This document shows, in pieces, positions 40,010 to 49,237 of a stretch of DNA of 64,000 bases (the stretch's first letter is position 1; each line of letters starts with the position of its first letter). The stretch comes from CAWJPY01 sp963844865 (GTDB lineage: Bacteria; Acidobacteriota; Thermoanaerobaculia; Thermoanaerobaculales; Sulfomarinibacteraceae). The position numbers were made by a program, and so were the translations under genes. Below the pieces are notes generated by a model, which worked only from the letters and a program-made list of their open reading frames with translations, was not told where the DNA came from and did no database searches. The stretch covers positions 62,001 to 126,000 of the forward strand of contig CAWJPY010000005.1 of the NCBI GenBank assembly GCA_963844865.1. The letters are read 5' to 3'.

Positions 40010-40850
40010 GCTGGACCTCCAACGCCGCCCACTCTCCCAGGGACATCTCGCGACCAACGAGGAGACCACTGGCGGCCAGAGCATCGCTCATCGCACCCAC
40101 TTCCGTTTCCAGCATGCCGGCGAGGATCGCGCGTCCCGCCGGCTTCAGCCGGCGCTGGATCTCTGGCAGCAACGGGACCAAGACGCCGGTGAGGATGTTG
40201 CAGACAACGACGTCGAACGCCCCCTCAACCACCGCGGCCGCGGTCCCGACCACCAGTGCCACGCGGCTGCTCCACTCTTGCCGGTCGCGCGTCCTCCTCG
40301 CGACCCACACCGCCTGTGGATCGATGTCCACGGCCACCACCCAGCGAGCACCGAGCGCGTCGGCGGCCAGGGCGAGGATGCCGCTGCCCGATCCCAGGTC
40401 CAGGACTGTCGCGTCCTCCACCGGCAGCTCCTCGAGGGCGGTCAGAATGAGCTGCGTCGACTCGTGGGACCCGCTCCCGAAGGCGGTCGAAGGCTCGATG
40501 CGCAGGCGGACCCGGCCGTCCGGCGCGCCCGCCGCGTCGTCGTGGCGGGGATCGATCCACCACCTGCTGCCCACGGCGAAAGGCCGTGCCGACCGCCGGT
40601 ACTGCTCCAGCCAGTCACGGTCTGCCACCATCTGCCTGGACATCTCCCTGCCGCCGATCCGCCGCAATGCCTCCTCGAGCATCGCCTCGGCATCCGAGGC
40701 CGACGGATCGAGGTAGATCACGGCGCGCAGGACGCCGGGCTCTTCGGGTTGCAGCCACGCTCCCAGGCTGGAGGACTCGACCAGCACTGCGGCCAGCTCC
40801 TCGTCACTGCTCTCGGGGATGAGACAGCTCAGACAGATGAAGCTGTTCAT
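40002..40850 (-). CDS. prmA: Ribosomal protein L11 methyltransferase
   Basis: 282 residues. It trimethylates ribosomal protein L11. A small N-terminal substrate domain is followed by RDWLEQYRRSARPFAVGSRWWI, FGSGSHESTQLIL, the SAM loop VLDLGSGSGILALAADALGA, AVDIDPQAV and VVVCNILTGVLVPLLPEI, in which the usual NIL motif is intact. The start at 40850 lacks a strong ribosome-binding site but lies 35 bases after the dnaJ stop in the operon. Confidence 0.93.
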   Translation of the reverse strand: MNSFICLSCLIPESSDEELAAVLVESSSLGAWLQPEEPGVLRAVIYLDPSASDAEAMLEEALRRIGGREMSRQMVADRDWLEQYRRSARPFAVGSRWWIDPRHDDAAGAPDGRVRLRIEPSTAFGSGSHESTQLILTALEELPVEDATVLDLGSGSGILALAADALGARWVVAVDIDPQAVWVARRTRDRQEWSSRVALVVGTAAAVVEGAFDVVVCNILTGVLVPLLPEIQRRLKPAGRAILAGMLETEVGAMSDALAASGLLVGREMSLGEWAALEVQRG

Positions 40851-40884
40851 GAGCGCCCCCGTCGTCGCAGCGTCTCCGTCGAAC

Positions 40885-42024
40885 CTACTCGTCGCCGCCG
40901 AGCGCACGTTTCAGGCGGTCGAACAGCCCGCCCGAGGAGTCGTCATGGAGCTCGTCACCCAGGGCGGCCGCGTCGCGAATGAGCTGCCGCTGCTCGTTGC
41001 TGAGGCGCTTGGGCACGACCACGTTCAGGTGGACGTGCAGATCCCCGCGGCGATGAGAGTCGAGCTGCGGCATCCCGGCGCCACGGACGCGGACCACAGC
41101 GCCCGGTTGCACGCCCGCATCGATGCGTACGGTCTTCGGCTCCCCGAGTATGGTCTCCACCTCGACCTCGGTCCCCAGGATCGCCCGGAACACCGAGATC
41201 GGAAGCTCCATGTGCAGCTCCGGCCCCTGGCGTTGGAAGAGGGGGTGCGGTTCGACGGCGAGCACCACGTAGAGATCGCCGGCGTGCCCACCGGCCAGAC
41301 CTCCCTCTCCCTCCCCGGCGAGGCGCAAGCGCATCCCGGTGTCGACGCCCGCCGGCACGGTCACCCGCAGGCTGGCCTCCACCTCTGTCCGACCCGCGCC
41401 ATGGCAGCTCGTGCAGGGAGTGCGGTTGATCCGACCCGAGCCGGAGCAGCTCGGACACGTCTGGGAGACGGAAAGGAACCCGCGGCGGAACATCACCTGG
41501 CCCGCCCCGCCGCAGGTGCTGCAGGTCTCGGGCGAGGTGCCGGGCTCGGAGCCCGTTCCGCCGCAGCGCTCACAGCCCTCCAGACGGGGGATCTTGATGG
41601 TACGCTCCACCCCCCGTGCCGCCTCCTGAAGGGTCAGGCGCAGGGTGTACTGCAGGTCGCGACCGCGGCGGGCGCCGCCCGGAGAGCGCCGTCGCCCGAA
41701 CACGTCGCCGAAGCTGAAGCCGAAGAGGTCGCCGAGGATGTCGGCGAAGTCCCCGAAGGCGCTGGGGTCGAAGCCCGAGAAACCCTCGCCGGCAAGCCCC
41801 TGGTGACCGAAGCGGTCGTAGCGCGCCCGCTTCTCCCCGTCGGAGAGCACGGCATACGCTTCCGACGCCTCCTTGAACTTCTCCTCCGCGTCCGGGTCGT
41901 CGGGGTTGCGGTCCGGATGGAACTGCACCGCGAGCCGCCGGTAGGAGCGCTTGATTTCGTCGGTCGAGGCCTCCCGGCTGACACCGAGCACCTCGTAGTA
42001 GTCTCGTTTGGTTCCTGTCGTCAT
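40885..42024 (-). CDS. dnaJ: Chaperone DnaJ
   Basis: 379 residues. The J-domain has HPD at 36-38 and activates DnaK ATPase. A Gly/Phe-rich segment (FSGFDPSAFGDFADILGDLFGFSFG) follows. Four CxxCxGxG zinc repeats (CERCGGTG, CSTCGGAG, CPSCSGSG, CTSCHGAG) make it a class A J-protein. The C-terminal substrate-binding domains and a dimerisation end complete it. Nine bases separate it from dnaK. Confidence 0.97.
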   Translation of the reverse strand: MTTGTKRDYYEVLGVSREASTDEIKRSYRRLAVQFHPDRNPDDPDAEEKFKEASEAYAVLSDGEKRARYDRFGHQGLAGEGFSGFDPSAFGDFADILGDLFGFSFGDVFGRRRSPGGARRGRDLQYTLRLTLQEAARGVERTIKIPRLEGCERCGGTGSEPGTSPETCSTCGGAGQVMFRRGFLSVSQTCPSCSGSGRINRTPCTSCHGAGRTEVEASLRVTVPAGVDTGMRLRLAGEGEGGLAGGHAGDLYVVLAVEPHPLFQRQGPELHMELPISVFRAILGTEVEVETILGEPKTVRIDAGVQPGAVVRVRGAGMPQLDSHRRGDLHVHLNVVVPKRLSNEQRQLIRDAAALGDELHDDSSGGLFDRLKRALGGDE

Positions 42025-42033
42025 GGATGTCTA

Positions 42034-43902
42034 TTACTCGTTGTCTGGACCGTTGTCGGATTCGAGCTTCATCCCGAGCTCTCTGCCCAGGGCCGCCATG
42101 GGGTTCACCATGACCACCTCGGTGAGGATCGCCGCAACCTCCTGGACCGCGACGATCGCTTCCTCCAGGACAGAACGTTCCTCACTGGTGAGGGCCTTCC
42201 GCGCTCGATTCAACGTGGCGCGGACCCGTTCGCGCTCTTCCGCCTCGAGATTGCTCCCGAACTCGCGGACCACCCTCTCGTTGGTGTAGAGCAGGCCTTC
42301 CAGGCGATTCTGGAGCTGCCGCGTTCCCCGTCGCTTCTCGTCATCCTGACGGTACTTGTCCGCCTCCGCGATGAGGGTGTCGATCTCGGTCTTGGACAGA
42401 CCTCCCGCCGGTTGGACCTCGATGCTCTGCTCCTTGCCGGTGGCCAGGTCGCGGGCACCGGCATGCACGATGCCGTTGGAATCGATGGAGAACGTGACCT
42501 CGATCTGGGGCACGCCACGGGGAGCGGGTGGGATCCCCACCAGGTCGAAACGTCCCAGGGAGCGGTTCTCGCTCGCGATCGCCCGTTCCCCCTGGAGCAC
42601 GTGCACCTCCACCGACGTCTGGTTGTCGGCCACCGTGGTGAAGATCATGGACTTCTTGGTGGGGATGGTGGCGTTGCGCTCGATGATCTTGGTGAACAGG
42701 CCGCCATGGCTCTCGATGCCCAGGGACAGGGGCGTCACGTCCAGCAGGATCAGGTCCTTCACCTCGCCCTGAAGGATGGCGCCCTGGAGGGCGGCACCGA
42801 TGCCAACCACCTCGTCGGGATTGATGTCCTGGCACGCCTCACGGCCGAAGAACTCGGCCACCGTCCGGACCACCAGCGGCATGCGGGTCTGTCCGCCGAC
42901 CAAAATGATCTGGTCGATGTCGGCGGGCTGCAGGCGGGCGGCCTCGAGGGCGTTCTGGCAGGGCTCCAGCGTGCGCTCCACGAGGTCGCGCACCAGATCC
43001 TCGACCTGGCTCTGGGTGAGCTGCACCTGCAGGTGCTTGGGACCGGTGTGATCGGCGGCGATGAAGGGCAGTGAGACCTCCGTCGCCTGGCTGGTGGAGA
43101 GCTCGCACTTGGCCGCCTCCGCGGCCTCCTTGATGCGCTGGATCGCCATCACGTCGTCGGAGAGATCGAGCCCCGTCTCGGCCTTGAACTGCTCCAGCAG
43201 GAACGACATGATCCTGCCGTCGAAGTCCTCGCCACCGAGGAAGGTGTCACCGGCGGTGGACTTGACCTCGTAGATGCCGTCGCCGATCTCCAGCACGGAG
43301 ATGTCGAAGGTGCCGCCCCCAAGGTCGTAGACGGCGATCACCTCGTGCTTGTCCTGGCCGAAGCCGTAGGCGAGCGAGGCGGCGGTGGGCTCGTTGATGA
43401 TGCGCACCACCTCCAGCCCGGCGATGGTGCCCGCGTCCTTGGTGGCCTGACGCTGGCTGTCGTCGAAGTACGCCGGCACCGTGATGATGGCCTGGGTGAT
43501 CTCCTCCCCCAGGAACTCCTCGGAGAACTCCTTGATCTCGCGCAGCACCAGGGCCGAAATTTCCGGCGGCGAGTACGTGCGTCCCTGGAACTCCACGTGG
43601 GCGTCGCCGTTCTCCGCCTCCACGATGTCATAGGGAACGAGGGTCCGCGCCCAGCGCACCTCCTCGCAGTCGAATCGCCTGCCGATCAGGCGCTTGACCG
43701 CATAGGCCGTGTTCTGGGGGTTGGTCATGGCCTGGCGGCGTGCGATCTGGCCCACGAGGCGCTCACCGCTGGCGGTGAAAGCCACCACCGATGGCGTCGT
43801 GCGGGCACCCTCCCGGTTGGGGATCACCACCGGCTTGGTCACATCCACGACCGCCGCGCAGGAGTTCGTGGTGCCAAGGTCGACACCGATGATCTTGGTC
43901 AC
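42034..43902 (-). CDS. dnaK: Chaperone DnaK (Hsp70)
   Basis: 622 residues. N-terminal ATPase: GVDLGTTNSCAAVVD, VPAYFDDSQRQATKDAG, YDLGGGTFDISVLEI and ILVGGQTRMPLV. The linker VKDLILLDVTPLSLGIE and substrate-binding domain follow. The last residues (LKLESDNGPDNE type) are short and lack the EEVD-like or EEVEEK end found in many bacterial DnaK proteins. Its start overlaps grpE by four bases. Confidence 0.97.
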   Translation of the reverse strand: MTKIIGVDLGTTNSCAAVVDVTKPVVIPNREGARTTPSVVAFTASGERLVGQIARRQAMTNPQNTAYAVKRLIGRRFDCEEVRWARTLVPYDIVEAENGDAHVEFQGRTYSPPEISALVLREIKEFSEEFLGEEITQAIITVPAYFDDSQRQATKDAGTIAGLEVVRIINEPTAASLAYGFGQDKHEVIAVYDLGGGTFDISVLEIGDGIYEVKSTAGDTFLGGEDFDGRIMSFLLEQFKAETGLDLSDDVMAIQRIKEAAEAAKCELSTSQATEVSLPFIAADHTGPKHLQVQLTQSQVEDLVRDLVERTLEPCQNALEAARLQPADIDQIILVGGQTRMPLVVRTVAEFFGREACQDINPDEVVGIGAALQGAILQGEVKDLILLDVTPLSLGIESHGGLFTKIIERNATIPTKKSMIFTTVADNQTSVEVHVLQGERAIASENRSLGRFDLVGIPPAPRGVPQIEVTFSIDSNGIVHAGARDLATGKEQSIEVQPAGGLSKTEIDTLIAEADKYRQDDEKRRGTRQLQNRLEGLLYTNERVVREFGSNLEAEERERVRATLNRARKALTSEERSVLEEAIVAVQEVAAILTEVVMVNPMAALGRELGMKLESDNGPDNE

Positions 43903-44600
43903 GAGCGGGTTCCTCCCTCGTCATCGGTCTCGATGGGTTGGCTGGGAGCGGCCGGCGCCCGTTCCACCGCCACGGTGACCATGGCGGGCCGCAGCAGCCG
44001 TCCGGAGTAGGTGTAGCCCTTGACCAGCACCGCGACCACGGTACCCGGCGGCTGGTCGCTGTCCTCGACGCGCTGGACCGCCTCGTGAGACTCCGGATCG
44101 AACGGCTCTCCGACGGGGTCGACGACCTCGACCCCTTCCCGTTGCAGCACGTCCCAGAGCTGACGGGCGATCATCGTGATCCCCTCACCCACCGAATGCT
44201 GTTCGCCGTTGCCGAGGTGCTGCAGCGCCCGTTCGAAGTTGTCGACCACGGGCAGGAGCTCGCGGATGACACCTTCCGCTGCCGTCTTCCGGAGCTCCTC
44301 CCGCTCGCGGATGGTGCGTTTGCGGAAGTTGTCAAACTCCGCAAGCTTGCGGAGATACATCTCGTGGAGCTCCCCATGCTCCTTCTTGAGGCGCTCGATC
44401 TCCTGCAGCAACGCTTGGTTGCCGGCGGCTTCCTGACCCGCCGCGACCTGCGCATCGACCACTTCGTCCAGCTCATCTGGCTCCTCATCGTCGTCGATGA
44501 ACTCGATCTCGTACTCCTCCTCCTCCCCCATGTCGGGGAGGCTGTCCGATCCTTCCGGCGCCTTCGCCGTCAGATCGTATCGGCGGCGATCGTCATGCAT
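43899..44600 (-). CDS. grpE: Nucleotide exchange factor GrpE
   Basis: 233 residues. It releases ADP from DnaK. A very acidic N-terminal stretch (EEEEYEIEFIDDDEEPDELDE) precedes the long dimerising helix (LLQEIERLKKEHGELHEMYLRKLAEFDNFRKRT) and the C-terminal beta domain with FDPESHEAVQRVE and VKGYTYSGRLLRPAMVTVA. It overlaps both hrcA (eight bases) and dnaK (four bases). Confidence 0.95.
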   Translation of the reverse strand: MHDDRRRYDLTAKAPEGSDSLPDMGEEEEYEIEFIDDDEEPDELDEVVDAQVAAGQEAAGNQALLQEIERLKKEHGELHEMYLRKLAEFDNFRKRTIREREELRKTAAEGVIRELLPVVDNFERALQHLGNGEQHSVGEGITMIARQLWDVLQREGVEVVDPVGEPFDPESHEAVQRVEDSDQPPGTVVAVLVKGYTYSGRLLRPAMVTVAVERAPAAPSQPIETDDEGGTRS

Positions 44601-45645
44601 GCCTCACTCCCGGTTCTTCCAGCATTCGTGTCAGGGTGTCTCCCACGTACTCCATGAGCGGGACGATTCGACCGTAGTCCATGCGCCGCGGGCCCACGAC
44701 ACCCAGGGCGCCGGCCCGGCGGCCACCTCGATAGAACAGCGTCACCACCATGCCCAGATTCCCCGAGGCGGTGACCTGAGACTCCCGTCCGATGATCACC
44801 TGGGTGCGGCCTTTCTCCAGAGCTCGCCGCCACTCCCGCGCGATCCCGCGTCGGTCCTGGAGGGTGGCCAGGAGGGAGCGGATCCGGCCGGCTTCCGCGA
44901 AGTCGCTCCCGTCGAGAAGGTTGTCGGTGCCAGCCACCCACACCTCCACGTCACCGCCGTCCTCCTCGAAGAGCTGCTGGGCCACGGTCAGGGCGCGCTC
45001 GAGCAGTGGATCCATCTCATCCCGGTCGCCCCCCAGCCGCTCCCACTCCGAGACCTGGCGACGGATGCCGTCCACGCTCATGCCGGAGAAGGTGCTGGAC
45101 AGGAAGTTCCCTTCCTCCTGAAGCTCCTCCAGGGTCGGCTCCTGGACCTTGATCACGACCTTCTTCTCGACGCTCCCGTCGGCGCTCACCACCACGCCCA
45201 GCACCCGTTGCCCACCCAGGGGAACCAGGGAGACCGCATCCACCACCGGCCCGTCGTCGATGGGACGCACCGTGATCCCGGCCTCGTGCGTGACGTCGGC
45301 CACCACCCGTGCCAGCCACTCGATGTCCTCCACCAGCTCGCGCCGCATCGCCGTGATCTTCTCCAGGAGCAGGTTCTTGGTGACTCCCGGCAGGCGGCGA
45401 CCCGGCCCCATGGAGTCCACATAGGTGCGAAAGCCGCGATCAGTGGGGACGCAACCGGCGGACGAATGCAGACGGTCCAGAAAGCCGCGATCCTCCAGCT
45501 TCGCCATCACGTTGCGGATGGTGGCTGGAGACAGACCGAGACCGCAGACGCGGGCGACCTCGCGCGAGGCCACCGGCTCTCCCGTGCCGACGTACCCCTC
45601 GACGATGCCGCACAGGACAGCGAGCTCTCTCTTGGTCAACTCCAT
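44593..45645 (-). CDS. hrcA: Heat-inducible transcription repressor HrcA
   Basis: 350 residues. It normally binds CIRCE operators and represses chaperone operons. N-terminal winged helix: ELTKRELAVLCGIVEGYVGTGEPVASREVA, LSPATIRNVMAKLEDRGFL and HSSAGCVPTDRGFRTYVD. A GAF-like C-terminal domain follows. The ATG at 45645 has GGGGAGTG upstream. It is the first gene of the operon hrcA-grpE-dnaK-dnaJ-prmA-rsmE-tatD. No CIRCE inverted repeat is visible upstream. Confidence 0.95.
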   Translation of the reverse strand: MELTKRELAVLCGIVEGYVGTGEPVASREVARVCGLGLSPATIRNVMAKLEDRGFLDRLHSSAGCVPTDRGFRTYVDSMGPGRRLPGVTKNLLLEKITAMRRELVEDIEWLARVVADVTHEAGITVRPIDDGPVVDAVSLVPLGGQRVLGVVVSADGSVEKKVVIKVQEPTLEELQEEGNFLSSTFSGMSVDGIRRQVSEWERLGGDRDEMDPLLERALTVAQQLFEEDGGDVEVWVAGTDNLLDGSDFAEAGRIRSLLATLQDRRGIAREWRRALEKGRTQVIIGRESQVTASGNLGMVVTLFYRGGRRAGALGVVGPRRMDYGRIVPLMEYVGDTLTRMLEEPGVRHA

Positions 45646-45728
45646 GCAATCACTCCCCACGACCCGACGATCAACGCTCACCTGTTGCACGGACACGTCC
45701 GACGGGGCGCGGTCAACCAACCGGACTC

Positions 45729-45737
45729 ATTGTAACA
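45729..45737 (-). promoter_or_regulatory. Extended -10 promoter of the hrcA operon
   Basis: Minus strand TGTTACAAT, giving an untranslated leader of about 75 bases before hrcA. No good -35 and no CIRCE element. The gap 45646-45908 otherwise contains only the mglA promoter. Confidence 0.45.
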
Positions 45738-45851
45738 TCGGTGCACGCACGGCGCGGATCTTGCATGCTCCGCGGCGCTCAACCGCCGCCGTTCCTCGGC
45801 GAGCCCCCCGTCGGCGCCGCTGACCGCTTCCGCTGCAAGCACTTAGTCTCA

Positions 45852-45880
45852 TTGACCCCTGTTTAGCGTTGTGTTAGCTT
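45852..45880 (+). promoter_or_regulatory. Promoter of the mglA-mltD operon
   Basis: TTGACC (45852-45857), 17 bases, TAGCTT (45875-45880) with an extended TG. Transcription would start near 45887, and GAGG precedes the ATG at 45909. Confidence 0.6.
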
Positions 45881-45908
45881 GAAGAGGTCGGCCGAGGTCA
45901 TTCACGGA

Positions 45909-47342
45909 ATGGTTTTCTTCAACTGGGCAACTATGCAAATGGCAGCCAAGATCGTGTACTACGGTCCTGGTCTGTGCGGAAAGACGTCGAATCTCAGCTG
46001 CATCTACGCAAAGACCTCGCCCAACTCCCGTGGTGAGATGGTTTCCCTCGAGACCGAGTCGGACCGGACGCTCTTCTTCGACCTGCTCCCCATTGAGGTC
46101 GGGACCATCGGCGGCTTCAAGACCCGCCTCCAGCTCTACACGGTTCCGGGTCAGGTCTTCTACAACACGACTCGCAAGCTGGTACTCAAGGGCGTTGACG
46201 GCGTCGTCTTCGTCGCCGATTCCCAGCGGCCCATGCGGGAAGCCAACATCGAGAGCTTGACCAGCTTGCGCAGCAACATCGAGGAGCTCGGCGTCGACTT
46301 CAGCGACCTCCCGCTGGTCCTCCAGTACAACAAGAGAGACCTCAAGAACACCCTCTCCCTGGAAGAGCTGAACGCCGACCTCAACCATGACCTCGCGTTC
46401 TCCTTCTTCGAGTCGGAGGCGATCAACGGCGTCGGAGTGTTCGAAACCCTGAAGGAGATCACCAAGCTCACGCTCAAGAAGCTGCGTCGGCGGATGGTCG
46501 CGCCCCATGGGGCCCCCGCGGGACCGCGCCAGCCGTCTTCACAGGTGCGCGTGGGCACGCCCTCTCCACCGCGACCTGCCGCCGTCTCGGCCGCTGCCCT
46601 GATCCGCGCCGCGGAGGAGGGCGTCGAGGCGAACCCGGGGGCACCGGCGGCCGCCGAGGTCGCGCGCTCCACCCCGCCTCCGACCGCTCCGCACTCTTCG
46701 ACGCCATCCCCGCCCGCCCCTGGGGACCCCTTCCAGGCGCCGGAAGCCGAAGCGGCGGCGCCTGAACAGGCACCGGACGACGGCATCGTGCGGCCGCCCG
46801 ACGACGCAGAGGTCCACGGCGGAGAACCATTTGCCATGGACCCCGATCAATCCGAAGCCATGCAGTCGGAGGATGACGAGCCCTCGGCCGCACCCTCGTT
46901 CTCGGCCCCGGTCGACGAGGAGTCCGATGTCAAGATCGAGTTCGATCAGACCGGTGCGTCCGCCGACGAGGCGTCGCCGCCGGAGATGAAACGGGTCCAG
47001 GTCTCCAATCAGATGGACATCCTGGCCGAGCTGGAAGGGCTGCGGAAGCAGGCGACCATGGACAGCTTCGAGCGGCACTACCAGGGGAGCGGGTCCGACC
47101 TCGACATCGACGCCCTCCTGGCCGGGTCCGAGAGCACCCGGGAGCTGCGGCGTCGGGTGGAGCAGGCGCTGAACTCGGACATCTTCCGGAACATGGGCGC
47201 CCTGCAGCTCGCGGTTCGCATCCAGGACGTGAACGGCGAGACGATCCACACCCTGGAGCCGGTCTCCCTGGCTGTGAACAAGGCCGGGAAGCTGCAGAAG
47301 CTCTCGCTGCGGTTCACCCTGGACCTGGAGAACCACCAGTGA
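45909..47342 (+). CDS. MglA-type small GTPase with a long C-terminal extension
   Basis: 477 residues. Residues 1-195 are an MglA-family GTPase: P-loop GPGLCGKT (19-26), YTVPGQVFYN with Thr78 in place of the usual Asp (the MglA signature), and NKRD (141-144). MglA sets cell polarity and drives motility. Residues about 200-360 are a low-complexity Pro/Ala/Glu linker. The last 115 residues (SNQMDILAELEGLRKQATMDSF, then a beta-rich ALQLAVRIQDVNGETIHTLEPVSLAV) form a separate domain I do not recognise. Ordinary MglA is about 195 residues. It ends in GTGA overlap with the transglycosylase. Confidence 0.88.
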   Translation: MVFFNWATMQMAAKIVYYGPGLCGKTSNLSCIYAKTSPNSRGEMVSLETESDRTLFFDLLPIEVGTIGGFKTRLQLYTVPGQVFYNTTRKLVLKGVDGVVFVADSQRPMREANIESLTSLRSNIEELGVDFSDLPLVLQYNKRDLKNTLSLEELNADLNHDLAFSFFESEAINGVGVFETLKEITKLTLKKLRRRMVAPHGAPAGPRQPSSQVRVGTPSPPRPAAVSAAALIRAAEEGVEANPGAPAAAEVARSTPPPTAPHSSTPSPPAPGDPFQAPEAEAAAPEQAPDDGIVRPPDDAEVHGGEPFAMDPDQSEAMQSEDDEPSAAPSFSAPVDEESDVKIEFDQTGASADEASPPEMKRVQVSNQMDILAELEGLRKQATMDSFERHYQGSGSDLDIDALLAGSESTRELRRRVEQALNSDIFRNMGALQLAVRIQDVNGETIHTLEPVSLAVNKAGKLQKLSLRFTLDLENHQ

Positions 47343-49147
47343 CCTTCAGCGACCTGCGGTCCGCCGGACGGGCCCTCCTCATCCTGGTCGCCGCCTCCGC
47401 CCTCGGTGCGTGCGGCAGCACCAAGCCTGTCACCCATTCCTCGGTCCCCACCCCGCAACCGGTTGCGAAGGTGTCACCGAGTGAGACGCACCGCCACTGG
47501 GAGGCCGACACTCGGCGTCTGGCCGATCGGCTCCTCGAGGAGGCCGACCTCCTCGCCGCCGCAGGGCACAGCAACGAGGCCATGGACCGTCTCGACGACG
47601 CCCTGTGCGAGGTCCTGACGCCGCCCGAGGGCTATCGCACCACCCCGTCCTATCTCGAGTACATCAGCCTCCTGCTGGACCAGGCCGACGCGGTCGAGGC
47701 CAAGCTCGAGCTCGAGCCCGCGAACGAGGACGACGGGGAGCTCGTGGAGCCGCCTCCGGTCGACGTGGAGGAGCAGCCGCAGGTCGCAGAGGTCGAGCAC
47801 GAGCGAGGGCTCTTGCCGACGAGCGACCTGCCGCTGGAGCTCAACCCCACGGTGCGCGGCTTCCTGGACACCCTGACCTCGCCTGGTGAGTATCGATCGC
47901 GCATCGCCACCGGCCTCGAAAGGGCCGGATTGTACCTCCCGATGATCCGGGCCCGCCTGAGCACCGCCGGCATGCCAGAGGACCTGGCCTACCTCCCCCT
48001 CATCGAGTCCGCGTTCTCCATCAAGGCCTACTCGAGGGCCCACGCCCACGGGATGTGGCAGTTCATCGCGCCCACGGCTCGACTCTACGGCCTCGACGTG
48101 GGCTCATTGGTGGACGAGCGTCGCGATCCCATTCGCTCCACCGAAGCCGCCGTCGCCTACCTCGCGGATCTGTACGGTGAGTTCTCCAACTGGGAGCTCG
48201 CCCTGGCCGCGTACAACTCGGGTGCGGGCAACGTCCGGCGGGCGATCCGGCGCGCCCACAGCACCGACTTCTGGGCTCTCCGGCGGTACCTCCCCCGTGA
48301 GACCCGCAACTATGTGCCCGCGTTCATCGCGTCGGTGATCATCGCCAAACAGCCCGAACGCTTCGGCTTCCCGGTGCCCGACGAACAGGACTGGTTGTTC
48401 GAAGAGGTCACCGTGCCCGATGCCCTGGACCTGCAGTTCTTGGCGTCCAAGGCCGACCTGCCCCTGACGGTCTTGCGCGATCTGAACCCGGCGTTGCGCC
48501 GCGACCTCACCCCCGCCAACCACAAGACCACGTTGCGCCTACCGCCGGGCACCTCCGACCGGGTGCACGCGGTCCTGGCCTCCGTGCCCCGCTCCGAATG
48601 GGCCCCCCGTCTGCTGCACACGGTGCACCGCGGAGACTCCCTGTACACCATCGCGCGACGCTACGGGTCGAGCGTCAGCGCGATCCGGCAGGCGAACAAC
48701 CTCCGCGGCAGCCTCATCCGGCCGGGCCAGACCTTGCTCGTGCCTCGCTTCGGTGGAGCAGCGTATTCGCCCGCCCCCAGCGCACGGACCACCATGGGCG
48801 GCGCCTACGTGGTCAAGCGTCGCGACACACTGTGGGACATCGCTCGGTCCTTCTCCCTCACGGTGGACGCGCTCTGCGCCGCGAACGGCCTCTCCCGGTG
48901 GGACACCATCCATCCCGGCCAGCGGCTCGTGGTCCCGGGCGCCACCGCCACGGCCGTGGCTTCCAAAGAGGCCGTCACCGAGGCCAGCGACCAGGAGTAC
49001 CGAGTGCGCAAGGGAGACACCCTGTACGACATCGCCCGCAAGTTCGGGACCTCGGTGCACGCCCTGAGACAGGCCAACGGGCTCCGCAGCTCCCGGATCT
49101 ACCCCGGGGACGTGCTCCACATCCCACGGTCGCGCGCCACGAGCTGA
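47339..49147 (+). CDS. MltD-like membrane-bound lytic transglycosylase with three LysM domains
   Basis: 602 residues. A lipoprotein signal with Cys25 (ASALGAC) anchors it to the envelope. After a helical region (about 45-140) comes an SLT domain with catalytic Glu in YLPLIESAFSIKAYS, MWQFIAPTARLYGL and LAAYNSGAGNVRRAIR. Three LysM peptidoglycan-binding repeats follow (HTVHRGDSLYTIARRYG, YVVKRRDTLWDIARSFS, YRVRKGDTLYDIARKFG). The GTG start overlaps the mglA stop by four bases, tying wall cutting to the polarity GTPase. Confidence 0.92.
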   Translation: MTFSDLRSAGRALLILVAASALGACGSTKPVTHSSVPTPQPVAKVSPSETHRHWEADTRRLADRLLEEADLLAAAGHSNEAMDRLDDALCEVLTPPEGYRTTPSYLEYISLLLDQADAVEAKLELEPANEDDGELVEPPPVDVEEQPQVAEVEHERGLLPTSDLPLELNPTVRGFLDTLTSPGEYRSRIATGLERAGLYLPMIRARLSTAGMPEDLAYLPLIESAFSIKAYSRAHAHGMWQFIAPTARLYGLDVGSLVDERRDPIRSTEAAVAYLADLYGEFSNWELALAAYNSGAGNVRRAIRRAHSTDFWALRRYLPRETRNYVPAFIASVIIAKQPERFGFPVPDEQDWLFEEVTVPDALDLQFLASKADLPLTVLRDLNPALRRDLTPANHKTTLRLPPGTSDRVHAVLASVPRSEWAPRLLHTVHRGDSLYTIARRYGSSVSAIRQANNLRGSLIRPGQTLLVPRFGGAAYSPAPSARTTMGGAYVVKRRDTLWDIARSFSLTVDALCAANGLSRWDTIHPGQRLVVPGATATAVASKEAVTEASDQEYRVRKGDTLYDIARKFGTSVHALRQANGLRSSRIYPGDVLHIPRSRATS

Positions 49148-49184
49148 CCGGCGCCCTGCGCTCGGACCCCGAGAGCCCGCGACG

Positions 49185-49213
49185 GCCGCTGCGCCGTAAA
49201 GCGGCGCAGCGGC
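49185..49213. terminator. Hairpin between convergent mltD-like and chaN-like genes
   Basis: An 11-bp perfect stem, GCCGCTGCGCC/GGCGCAGCGGC, with one more G-C pair inside and a TAAAG loop. It lies between two converging stops and probably serves both strands. Confidence 0.6.
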
Positions 49214-49237
49214 GGGCACCCCGTGGGAGACTTCGGA

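Noticed and set aside
40819..43074. A 751-codon open frame on the plus strand, antisense to dnaJ and dnaK
   Set aside because: It is a shadow frame caused by GC-rich codon use. The minus strand encodes two fully conserved chaperones here, and the antisense product resembles nothing.
45646..45880. A CIRCE operator upstream of hrcA
   Set aside because: No pair of TTAGCACTC-like arms with nine-base spacing could be found on either strand.
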